From NCBI GenBank assembly GCA_017462545.1, contig JAFTQX010000032.1:1-52855 (forward strand): a stretch of DNA of 52,855 nucleotides, read 5' to 3'. Source of the DNA: Clostridia bacterium. GTDB lineage: Bacteria > Bacillota > Clostridia > Oscillospirales > CAG-272. Positions within the stretch are counted from its first letter, which is position 1, and every line of letters starts with the position of its first letter. Below the pieces are notes generated by a model. That model was given only the letters and a program-made list of their open reading frames with translations. It ran no database searches and was not told the DNA's origin. The position numbers were made by a program, and so were the translations under genes. Shown piece by piece: positions 46,578 to 52,855 of the stretch.

Positions 46578-46712
46578 ATGGTAAGAACATATCAGCCTAA
46601 GAAGCGCCAGAGAAAAAAGGAGCACGGCTTCCGCAAGAGAATGGCTACCGCTAACGGCCGCAAGGTTCTCAAGAGAAGACGCGCTAAGGGAAGAGTTCAG
46701 CTCACCTATTGA
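46578..46712 (+). CDS. rpmH: 50S ribosomal protein L34
   Basis: The 44-residue product is very basic and matches L34: [18 protein letters not shown], then [27 protein letters not shown] precedes ATG 46578. An in-frame ATG 90 bases upstream is not supported. It is the first gene of the conserved rpmH-rnpA-yidD-yidC-khpB-mnmE cluster. The gap 46713-46848 before rnpA contains a palindromic stretch (CCCCGATAA-like with CCGATAAATC) but no firm terminator. Confidence 0.96.
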   Translation: MVRTYQPKKRQRKKEHGFRKRMATANGRKVLKRRRAKGRVQLTY

Positions 46713-46848
46713 TCGCCCTCTTGCAAGGGATTGATTTGACATTCCAAACGTCACAACGTGAAGTGACAATACCAAAACTCCCGATAAATCACGCGTTGCG
46801 ACTTTATCGGGGTTTTGCTTTATTCAGGTTCGAGGCAGGTGAAAGAGA

Positions 46849-47226
46849 TTGAAATTCAGAGCAATCTGTGAAAATCATCTGTATGCCAAAGCATATTCCA
46901 AGGGCAAGCGGGCTGTGACCCGCAATCTTGCCGTATACGTCCTGCCGGACTATATGGCCGAGCGGTTGCGTCGCGCGCATCCGCAAAAGATCCGTGTCAA
47001 TCGGATCGGGCTGACCGTAACCAAAAAGCTGGGCGGTGCCGTTGTACGCAACCGCACCAAACGCGTTTTGCGGGAGGCCTATCGCCAGGTGGCACAGGAG
47101 TGCCGCATCAAAACGGGGTTTTTGGTCGTCATTGCTGCGCGTGAGCACGCAACAGAAATGAAGTCGACCGCGCTTGCCGCCGATATACGCTATGCGCTTG
47201 GCAAGCTGAACATGCTTGTATCATGA
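46849..47226 (+). CDS. rnpA: ribonuclease P protein component
   Basis: RnpA is the protein partner of the RNase P RNA that matures tRNA 5' ends. The 125-residue product is basic and has the family core RNRTKRVLREAYR. The start is TTG 46849 with AGGTGAAAG 8 bases upstream; there is no ATG near. The stop overlaps the start of yidD (ATGA). The non-ATG start fits the low expression typical of this gene relative to rpmH. Confidence 0.95.
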   Translation: MKFRAICENHLYAKAYSKGKRAVTRNLAVYVLPDYMAERLRRAHPQKIRVNRIGLTVTKKLGGAVVRNRTKRVLREAYRQVAQECRIKTGFLVVIAAREHATEMKSTALAADIRYALGKLNMLVS

Positions 47227-47498
47227 AGCATGTTTGTATGTTTTTCATTCGGCTCTACCGCCGATACGTTTCCCCCATCAAACCGAAATGTTGCAGGTTT
47301 ACCCCAACCTGTTCTGCCTATGCTTTAGAGGCATATGAAAAACGTGGCTTTTTTGTCGGCACGGCATTGACCGTATGGCGCCTTTTACGCTGCAATCCCT
47401 TTTGCCGCCCGGGACATGACCCGGTGCCCGAAAGGAAACGCAAGGTCAAGCGTGTGCCGATTACCAACATGAAAACGGGAAACGAAGACAACAATTGA
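47223..47498 (+). CDS. yidD: membrane protein insertion efficiency factor YidD
   Basis: The 91-residue protein has the YidD motif set: FFIRLYRRYVSPIKPKCCRFTPTCSAYALEA and LLRCNPFCRPGHDPVP. It helps insertion of membrane proteins by YidC, whose gene follows. Start overlaps rnpA. The C-terminal tail is basic. Confidence 0.96.
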   Translation: MKHVCMFFIRLYRRYVSPIKPKCCRFTPTCSAYALEAYEKRGFFVGTALTVWRLLRCNPFCRPGHDPVPERKRKVKRVPITNMKTGNEDNN

Positions 47499-47512
47499 AA
47501 TGGATGTAAATT

Positions 47513-48610
47513 ATGTTTGATTGGATCGCATCAATATTCCAGTATCCGATGCAGTGGTTCTACTCGTTTACAGGCAGCTACGTTGTATCGCTGATCCTGT
47601 TTGCCCTGCTTGTGCGGATACTGTTTCTCCCCCTGTCCATCCACCAGCAAAAACTGCAGATCAAGGGTGCCAAGCTGCGCCCGCGCATTGCCATCATCGA
47701 AAAGAAGTATGAGGGGCGTACCGATCCCGAATCGCGTCAGAAGATGCAGCAGGAGATCATGGAGTTCCAGCAAAAGGAGGGCTACTCTCCCTTTGCAGGC
47801 TGTCTGCCTATGCTGCTGCAGCTGCCGGTTATTATGGGTATTTACCAGATCGTACGTAAGCCGTTGAGTTATTTGATGAGGCTTGAGGGCCCAACCATCA
47901 CCGGCATGAAAGATGCTCTTGCCAACGCCTTCGCCAACAAGTATCCCGGATTGAACTTCGATAGTTTAATGGAAGACCAGATCCGCATGATCAGCATCAT
48001 CAAGGAGACCCCGGGCTATTCCTTCCCGACAGATATCGCTGAACAGATTCATTCCCCGTTCCCCGATCTGTCCTTCTTTGGCTTGTTCGATATGGGTCAA
48101 GCACCGTCTCTTGGCAACTGGGCGAACTGGCCGCTGCTCTTGATCCCCGTATTGACCTTTGCACTTGCCTACGGCTCTATGAAGCTGACGCGCAAGCTCA
48201 ATCCCGCACCGACCGCAGCCGCATCGGCCGATGCAGCCGCCTCTAACAAGATCATGGAGTTTTCCATGCCGATCATGAGTGCCGTCTTTACCTTCATGGT
48301 TCCCGGCGCTGTTGGTTTTTACTGGCTGGTTGGCTACGTCTTCTCGATGCTTCAGACCGTCATGCTTGCCAAGCTGATGCCGTTGCCCACCTTTACGGAA
48401 GAAGAAATTCGCCAGTACGAAAAGGAAATGAAGGCCTCTAAGGCCATTAGCCGTCAAGCAGCCGCTCAGCAGGCCAAGATCCGCTCTCGCCATCATATTG
48501 ATGATGAGGATTATGAATCCGCACCTCTGCCGCCCTCGCAGCAGAAGAAGCACGATACGGCCAAGAAAAGCGGTATTGAAGCAGCCCCGCAGAAGAAAAA
48601 CGAAAAATAA
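47513..48610 (+). CDS. yidC: membrane protein insertase YidC/Oxa1 family
   Basis: The 365-residue insertase has five helices and the YidC signature PFAGCLPMLLQLPVIMGIYQIV near residues 90-110. The basic region following helix 1 contains the arginine (about 37 in VRILFLPLSIHQQ) known to be needed for insertion in the B. subtilis relative. The C-terminal tail is charged (QKKHDTAKKSG...KKNEK). No clear lipobox. A weak ribosome site precedes ATG 47513; coupling to yidD is likely. Confidence 0.95.
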   Translation: MFDWIASIFQYPMQWFYSFTGSYVVSLILFALLVRILFLPLSIHQQKLQIKGAKLRPRIAIIEKKYEGRTDPESRQKMQQEIMEFQQKEGYSPFAGCLPMLLQLPVIMGIYQIVRKPLSYLMRLEGPTITGMKDALANAFANKYPGLNFDSLMEDQIRMISIIKETPGYSFPTDIAEQIHSPFPDLSFFGLFDMGQAPSLGNWANWPLLLIPVLTFALAYGSMKLTRKLNPAPTAAASADAAASNKIMEFSMPIMSAVFTFMVPGAVGFYWLVGYVFSMLQTVMLAKLMPLPTFTEEEIRQYEKEMKASKAISRQAAAQQAKIRSRHHIDDEDYESAPLPPSQQKKHDTAKKSGIEAAPQKKNEK

Positions 48611-48636
48611 CACGACTTTAGAAAGGATTATCTATC

Positions 48637-49443
48637 GTGAAAAGAGAAGTAATCGCAATCGGCAAGGATGTGCAGGAGGCACAGGCAAACGCCGCCGAGT
48701 TGCTTGGCGCATCTGCTGCTGATAACATCGTATATGAGGTTCTCGAATTTCCCAAGAAGGGCTTTCTCGGCATTGGTGCCCAGCCTGCCAAGGTAAAGGC
48801 AACGGTTGAGCTGCCGGACGAGGCTCCTGCCCGCCACGAGAGAAAGCATCAGAAAAAGGCCGAGGAGATGGTACTCCCGACCGAGCCGGCCGCTCCGCGT
48901 GAGGCGATGAAGCCTGACAGCGAGATCGTGCTAACCAAGATTGAGGCCGCCGAGGGCGAAGACCGTTCCTTTGATTTTGTGAACCGTCTGCTCTCAAACC
49001 TTGGCATCAACGCCACCGCTACCCTCTATCGTCAGGATGAGGGCGGCAGACGCATCTGCATCGACGGCGAGGATGCCGGCATGCTGATCGGTCACCATGG
49101 TGAAACGCTGGATGCCCTTCAGTATCTTTCTAACCTTGCTTGCTCCAAGAAGAACATCAACGGCGAGCGTCTGCACGACCATGTAACCGTGGATATTGGC
49201 AGCTACCGTGCCAAGAGAGAAGAAACGCTGCGTGCTCTTGCCCGCCGCATGGCAGCCAAGGCGCTGCGCAACAAGCGCAATGTGATGCTGGAGCCAATGA
49301 ATGCTTACGAGCGTCGCATCATTCACTCTGAGGTACAGGGCATTGCCGGTGTTTCCACCAACTCCATCGGCTCGGAAAACAACCGCAAGGTCGTGATCTA
49401 CCTGACCGACAAGAAGCCGGCCGCTGAAAAGACCGAGGACTGA
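48637..49443 (+). CDS. khpB: RNA-binding protein KhpB (Jag), Jag_N-KH-R3H
   Basis: KhpB is an RNA-binding regulator, paired with KhpA in other Bacillota. The 268 residues contain Jag_N (about 1-55: KREVIAIGKDVQEAQANAAELLG), a linker, KH (about 110-190 with GEDAGMLIGHHGETLDALQYL) and R3H (about 195-255 with MEPMNAYERRIIHSEVQG). The start is GTG 48637 with GAAAGGA upstream. mnmE follows immediately (1 base gap). Confidence 0.95.
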   Translation: MKREVIAIGKDVQEAQANAAELLGASAADNIVYEVLEFPKKGFLGIGAQPAKVKATVELPDEAPARHERKHQKKAEEMVLPTEPAAPREAMKPDSEIVLTKIEAAEGEDRSFDFVNRLLSNLGINATATLYRQDEGGRRICIDGEDAGMLIGHHGETLDALQYLSNLACSKKNINGERLHDHVTVDIGSYRAKREETLRALARRMAAKALRNKRNVMLEPMNAYERRIIHSEVQGIAGVSTNSIGSENNRKVVIYLTDKKPAAEKTED

Positions 49444-49444
49444 T

Positions 49445-50824
49445 ATGAATCAAATAGGCACAACCGTTGCCGCCATTTCGACCCCACCCGGCAAGGGTGG
49501 GGTCGCGCTTATCCGGGTTTCGGGAGCGGAGGCGGTCAATATCGTATCTCGCTGCGTGACGTTGCGCAGCGGCAAGCCGCTTTCTGCGCTGCCTGCACGG
49601 TATGCAGCATATGGTGATGTCATCTTTGAGGGAGCACCGATTGACGATGTTCTCGTTACCGTTTTTTACGCGCCGCATTCTTATACAGGCGAAGATACGG
49701 TGGAAATCTGCTGCCACGGCGGCATTTTGCTGACCAAAACCGTACTCTCTGCCCTGTTTGCAGCAGGCGCAGAGCAGGCCGGACCGGGGGAATTTACCCG
49801 CCGCGCGTTGCTCTCCGGCCGCCTCTCGCTCACCGAGGCAGAGGCCATTGGTTGCCTGCTTGAGGCAGGCAGCACAGCGCAGATCCGTCTTTCGGCATCT
49901 GCCGCACGCACGCAATTGGCGAAAGAGCTTTCTGCGTTGCACGACGGACTTTTATCGCTCATGAGCTCGCTCTACGCCAAGATCGACTACCCGGACGAGG
50001 ATCTGGCCGATCTGACCGATGAAGAGATCATCACCAGCCTTTTAGCAGCAGAAAGCAAGATACAGGGATTACAAGCGACCTATCGCACGGGGCGTGCCAT
50101 TAACGAGGGCATTCCTACCGTGCTTTGTGGCTCCCCCAACGTAGGCAAGAGTGCGCTGTACAACCGTCTGGCAGGTGAGGACCTGGCCATTGTGACCGAC
50201 TATGCCGGCACCACGCGTGATGTACTCTCCACCTCTGTGCCGCTGGGTAGCGTTATGCTGCGCCTGTCCGACACAGCCGGTCTGCGCGAGACAAGCGACC
50301 CGGTCGAACAGATTGGTGTATCGCGCAGCCGAAGCCGCATGGCTGATGGTGAGCTGCTGCTGGCGGTGTTTGACGCCTCGCGCCCGCTGTCTTCCGGGGA
50401 TAACGCCCTGCTGCGCGAGCTTGCCGAATGCCCCCAAACAGTTGTGGTATTACTCAACAAGGCAGACCTGCCGCGTGCCATTGACGAAGCGGCCTTTGCG
50501 GCCTTTGCGCACGTCATACCGCTTTCCGCCAAGACGGGAGACGGCATAGACAAGCTGACCGCTTTGATAGAAAAGCTCTTTACCGACGAAACGCTGCGCG
50601 TGGGTGAGGAGGCAATTGTTTCTTCTGCCCGTCAATACGCCGCGCTTACCCGCGCCGGGGAGCATCTGCGCATTTCGTTGGATGCCTTTCGTGGTGGCAT
50701 GCCCGCCGATGCGGCCGCAAGTGACCTGGAGCTGGCTCTTGGCGCCTTGGCCGATCTTGACGGACGCGCCGTCAACGAAGAGATCATTGCCGATATTTTC
50801 AAACGGTTTTGTGTGGGAAAGTAA
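49445..50824 (+). CDS. mnmE: tRNA uridine-5-carboxymethylaminomethyl modification GTPase MnmE
   Basis: MnmE with MnmG modifies the wobble uridine of several tRNAs. The 459 residues have the N-terminal formyl-THF binding domain (TVAAISTPPGKGGVALIRVSG), a helical domain, the G domain with GSPNVGKSAL (about 225), DYAGTTRD, DTAG and NKAD, and the C-terminal FCVGK with the catalytic cysteine. It starts 2 bases after khpB. mnmG, usually next, is absent here. Confidence 0.97.
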   Translation: MNQIGTTVAAISTPPGKGGVALIRVSGAEAVNIVSRCVTLRSGKPLSALPARYAAYGDVIFEGAPIDDVLVTVFYAPHSYTGEDTVEICCHGGILLTKTVLSALFAAGAEQAGPGEFTRRALLSGRLSLTEAEAIGCLLEAGSTAQIRLSASAARTQLAKELSALHDGLLSLMSSLYAKIDYPDEDLADLTDEEIITSLLAAESKIQGLQATYRTGRAINEGIPTVLCGSPNVGKSALYNRLAGEDLAIVTDYAGTTRDVLSTSVPLGSVMLRLSDTAGLRETSDPVEQIGVSRSRSRMADGELLLAVFDASRPLSSGDNALLRELAECPQTVVVLLNKADLPRAIDEAAFAAFAHVIPLSAKTGDGIDKLTALIEKLFTDETLRVGEEAIVSSARQYAALTRAGEHLRISLDAFRGGMPADAAASDLELALGALADLDGRAVNEEIIADIFKRFCVGK

Positions 50825-51235
50825 TCATTCGCGGCCGTGCCGATGCTTTCCCCGAAAGACATAAAATACTGCCAGCACGACCGAAATGGCAGCAAGGCCA
50901 ACCACCAGCACGGCCATACCGATCGAGAGCTTCTCGCCACCGGGTGTGGGGGCTGCCTCACGCGCCGCATCCCGATTTTCCTCTTGACCGCCCCGTTCCG
51001 CTCTATCAGAGAGGTCATTCTCCTCGTCACCGGGGAGAAACGGCATACCATCTGCCGGGTCAGGTGCGGTAGTTGTGCTGCCACCACCGGCGGCGCGCGG
51101 CTGGTGATCCGGTAAAAGGCTATCTAGTATATGCGTTTCCTGCACAGAAAGCGCGGTTACCTGTAAGGCGGGAGCCGAGAGTATGAGGATGCCCGCCAAG
51201 CACAAGATCAAAAAACGAACTTTTTTCAAGAACAT
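50825..51235 (-). CDS. secreted or membrane-anchored small protein of unknown function
   Basis: The 136-residue protein has a signal peptide (1-29), a variable middle rich in Pro, Gly, Glu and Asp, and one C-terminal helix (about 103-128) with a basic tail (RGKHRHGRE), so it is probably anchored with the middle part outside. Not recognised. GGAGG is only 2 bases before ATG 51235; TTG 51229 has better spacing and may be the true start. It is convergent with mnmE, with its stop directly after mnmE's stop. Confidence 0.65.
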   Translation of the reverse strand: MFLKKVRFLILCLAGILILSAPALQVTALSVQETHILDSLLPDHQPRAAGGGSTTTAPDPADGMPFLPGDEENDLSDRAERGGQEENRDAAREAAPTPGGEKLSIGMAVLVVGLAAISVVLAVFYVFRGKHRHGRE

Positions 51236-51292
51236 TTCCTCCCTTCCCCTTCAGTATGCACAAGAATCGAAAAAATATAAGGAGAGCAACCG

Positions 51293-51622
51293 ATGGAAAA
51301 CAAGCGGTTTCAAAAAAATGACGATGGATTTATTTGCAAAAACTGCGGATTTGCCGTACAGCCGCTTGGCTACAGTTCACGCAATCATTGTCCGCGGTGC
51401 CTGTGCTCTCTGCATGTGGATATCAATCCGGGAGATCGGCAGAACGATTGCGGCGGCATTCTCCGCCCTATTCGCGTAGAGACAGATCCCAAAAAGGGGT
51501 ACATCATTATCCACAAGTGTGATCGGTGCGGCGAGATTCGCCGTAATCGCGCGGCAAACGAAGCGGCCGTACAGCCGGATGACATTGATCTGCTGATCAG
51601 GTTGACGGCAGGACTGGGATGA
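51293..51622 (+). CDS. RNHCP-domain protein
   Basis: The 109-residue protein has the RNHCP domain: FICKNCG (about 14-20), YSSRNHCPRCLCSLHVD (about 28-44), and a second Cys pair HKCDRCGEIRRNR (about 77-89). These cysteines likely bind zinc. Its function is not known. AAGGAG precedes ATG 51293 by 9 bases. A strong hairpin region and a terminator follow. Confidence 0.9.
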   Translation: MENKRFQKNDDGFICKNCGFAVQPLGYSSRNHCPRCLCSLHVDINPGDRQNDCGGILRPIRVETDPKKGYIIIHKCDRCGEIRRNRAANEAAVQPDDIDLLIRLTAGLG

Positions 51623-51633
51623 GAGAACGGGAG

Positions 51634-51691
51634 CATGTGGAAGCTTTTTGAAAAAAGTTTCCACACCTTCAAAAACTTTGGGAAAGTTTTT
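51634..51691. repeat. paired hairpins, possible dispersed intergenic repeat
   Basis: Two stems in tandem: TGTGGAA-G-CTTTTT / AAAAAG-T-TTCCACA (about 51634-51663) and AAAAACTTT-GGG-AAAGTTTTT (51671-51691). They lie between the RNHCP gene and its terminator. Such A/T-rich paired hairpins occur as repeated intergenic elements in some Clostridia, but I see only this copy in the window, so the repeat nature is an inference. Confidence 0.4.
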
Positions 51692-51705
51692 GTTACCGTA
51701 CAGAC

Positions 51706-51746
51706 AAAAGTAGGCTTGATCACATTGACCAAGCCTACTTTTTTCT
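51706..51746 (+). terminator. terminator between RNHCP gene and ribU
   Basis: Stem AAAAGTAGGCTTG/CAAGCCTACTTTT with an 11-base loop, followed by a long T-rich run on the plus strand. Confidence 0.85.
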
Positions 51747-51800
51747 TTTCTGTATGACCGCGCGGAACCTGTTTACTATCGAAAACGGGCACCGGCAGTT

Positions 51801-52400
51801 TTATTTATGCAAGACGGGAGAGACGCGCTTATAAAGCAAGGCTGTCAGCAGCGAGCAAAGCACGCCCTTTATCAAATTAAACGGCACGACGGCGATGATG
51901 ATAAGCGAAACAAGGTCCTTAATAGCAGGGTTAATGGCGGCGCCCATGCCGATAATAGCATCCATCGAAAAACCAGCCAAGTAAACATAGGCCGGAATCA
52001 TCAGGAAATAGTTGCAGAGCGCGCCGACAAAAACGAGAGACAGTGTACCGATGCCCATGCCGATAAAAGCGCGTTTAAGCGTTTTTTTGCGGCAGTAGAT
52101 CAGAGCAGCGGGAAAAGCAAAGGAGCATCCCATCAAGAAATTGGCAAGCTCACCAACAAAAAACGTATCGGTTCCGTTAATCAGCAAATTGATTACAATT
52201 TTAATAAACTCGATCAAGACACCTGCCAAAGGGCCAAGAGAAAAGCTGCCGATGAGGACAGCCACCTCGCTGAAATCCAATTCATAAAACGAGGGAGCGA
52301 TCGGCAACGGGAATTCAAACAGCATCAACACCGTGGCCATGGCAGATAAAACGCCGATTTTGGTGATATAGAGCAACGAGCTTTTTGTATTGGTTTTCAT
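51801..52400 (-). CDS. ribU: riboflavin ECF transporter S component RibU
   Basis: The 199-residue protein from ATG 52400 has about six helices and matches RibU-type S components: IGVLSAMATVLMLFEFPLPIAPSFYELDFSEVAVLIGSFSLGPLAGVLIEFIK. It carries riboflavin with the shared EcfA/EcfT module, whose genes are not here. AAAGGA precedes ATG 52400; the longer frame to 52514 runs through the riboswitch terminator. Control by the FMN riboswitch just upstream (52477-52600) confirms the substrate. Confidence 0.95.
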   Translation of the reverse strand: MKTNTKSSLLYITKIGVLSAMATVLMLFEFPLPIAPSFYELDFSEVAVLIGSFSLGPLAGVLIEFIKIVINLLINGTDTFFVGELANFLMGCSFAFPAALIYCRKKTLKRAFIGMGIGTLSLVFVGALCNYFLMIPAYVYLAGFSMDAIIGMGAAINPAIKDLVSLIIIAVVPFNLIKGVLCSLLTALLYKRVSPVLHK

Positions 52401-52438
52401 CAGTTTTCCTTTCATTCCTTTTGGGAGAAGGAAGGCAG

Positions 52439-52470
52439 AAAAAGCCCCCAAAGATACAGGGGGCTTTTTC
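52439..52470 (-). terminator. riboswitch-controlled terminator before ribU
   Basis: On the minus strand the stem AAAAAGCCCCC/GGGGGCTTTTT with a 9-base loop and T-run lies 6 bases after the FMN aptamer and before the ribU ribosome site. It is the expected OFF structure of transcription attenuation. Confidence 0.9.
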
Positions 52471-52476
52471 TTCTCC

Positions 52477-52600
52477 GATCTTTTCTCTTCCGGACTTTCG
52501 GCACATTGTGCCACCGTCGGTACGGGAATTGCACCCGTTCGGCGCTTGCGCGTTCGTGGACTTTACCACCGGTATGGAATTTCACCAAACCCCAAAGATC
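52477..52600 (-). ncRNA. FMN riboswitch (RFN element)
   Basis: Read on the minus strand, the sequence shows the RFN core: GATCTTTGGGG at the 5' end, GGTGAAATTCC, ACCGGTGGTAAAGTCCACGA, GGTGCAATTCCCGTACCGACGGT, and closing AAAAGATC paired with the 5' end to form P1. It binds FMN and, when bound, favours the terminator at 52439-52470, shutting off ribU. Spacing between aptamer and terminator is typical. Confidence 0.95.
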
Positions 52601-52624
52601 TTTTTGATATAGCATATGTTTTTG

Positions 52625-52660
52625 AAAAATGCCGTGTGCGCAAGGCACACGGCATTTTTT
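52625..52660. terminator. bidirectional terminator of tuf
   Basis: Perfect 15-base-pair stem AAAAATGCCGTGTGC/GCACACGGCATTTTT, loop GCAAG, 15 bases after the tuf stop on the minus strand. Confidence 0.9.
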
Positions 52661-52674
52661 AGGCGAAATTGAAA

Positions 52675-52855
52675 TTACTCGAGAATCTCAACAACAACGC
52701 CGGAACCAACAGTTCTACCACCCTCACGGATTGCGAAACGAAGGGTCTTCTCTCAAGCGATGGGGGTGATCAGTTCAACGGTCATCTTAACGTTATCGCC
52801 GGGGCGGCACATCTCAACATCTGCAGGCAGGTTGATTACGCCGGTAACGTCGGTA
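52675..52855 (-). pseudogene. tuf: elongation factor Tu, C-terminal part with an in-frame UGA (partial)
   Basis: On the minus strand from 52855 the frame reads [33 protein letters not shown], then UGA (52755-52753), then EKTLRFAIREGGRTVGSGVVVEILE and TAA (52677-52675). This is domain 3 of EF-Tu and should be intact in any cell. At the UGA position relatives have Ile, Met or Cys, so TGC/TGT to TGA is the simplest single-base change. It would remove 25 residues that form the last strands of the domain, which EF-Tu needs. The gene continues outside the window. An error near a contig end is quite possible. Confidence 0.85.

Noticed and set aside
51634-51691. CRISPR-like or tRNA-like element
   Set aside because: The repeats are two different hairpins without regular spacing, and no tRNA arms or CCA end are present.

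Overview
The window looks like a chromosomal segment of an anaerobic Bacillota (Clostridia; probably an uncultured gut Oscillospirales/Christensenellales-like lineage). The reasons are: strong AAGGAGG ribosome sites and TTGACA-17-TATAAT promoters; an rpmH-rnpA-yidD-yidC-khpB-mnmE cluster; an FMN riboswitch before a RibU-type riboflavin carrier; a Re-type citrate synthase operon; and glycosidases that fit growth on plant and host glycans. The taxon is an inference. I saw no tRNA or rRNA gene, CRISPR array, transposase or phage gene.

Layout. 1-7.4 kb (+): branched-chain amino acid operon, the end of ilvC, then ilvD (broken by an in-frame UAG), leuC, leuD, leuB, a DUF815 AAA ATPase, ilvA and ridA. 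7.4-15.4 kb: glycan-use block with an RpiR regulator and lipoprotein (-), a divergent GH127-like glycosidase (+), a HAD phosphatase (-), and a GH95 glycosidase-MATE transporter pair (-). 15.5-20.7 kb (-): Re-citrate synthase, GntR regulator, aconitase and isocitrate dehydrogenase, which together make 2-oxoglutarate (hence glutamate) from oxaloacetate and acetyl-CoA. 20.9-23.7 kb: sialidase-like protein plus N-acetylneuraminate-lyase-like aldolase (-), with a divergent AraC regulator (+). 23.8-29.8 kb (-): a 2020-residue secreted metallophosphoesterase with three C-terminal LamG-like modules.

30-41.9 kb: mixed housekeeping and membrane genes: CPBP protease, serine acetyltransferase, ligA, an AT-rich duplicated-domain lipoprotein divergent from a ribbon-helix-helix protein, YgjV-family protein, aminotransferase, DUF4349 lipoprotein, proS, a degenerate biotin-ligase-like protein, a small membrane protein and an M50 protease. 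42-46.4 kb (+): potABCD polyamine ABC transporter whose PotD has an additional C-terminal membrane helix. 46.5-50.8 kb (+): rpmH-rnpA-yidD-yidC-khpB-mnmE without dnaA or mnmG beside it. 50.8-52.9 kb: small membrane protein, RNHCP protein, riboswitch-controlled ribU and the 3' end of tuf, which has an in-frame UGA.

Most notable: two highly conserved genes (ilvD, tuf) carry single in-frame stops; the compact self-regulated Re-citrate synthase operon has a matching GntR-type operator; the large secreted phosphoesterase; the biotin ligase paralogue lacking its nucleotide loop; and several inverted repeats in divergent promoters that look like operators. I did not find a clear defence or mobile system. 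No intergenic gap exceeds 300 bases; gaps are described through their promoters, hairpins and terminators.
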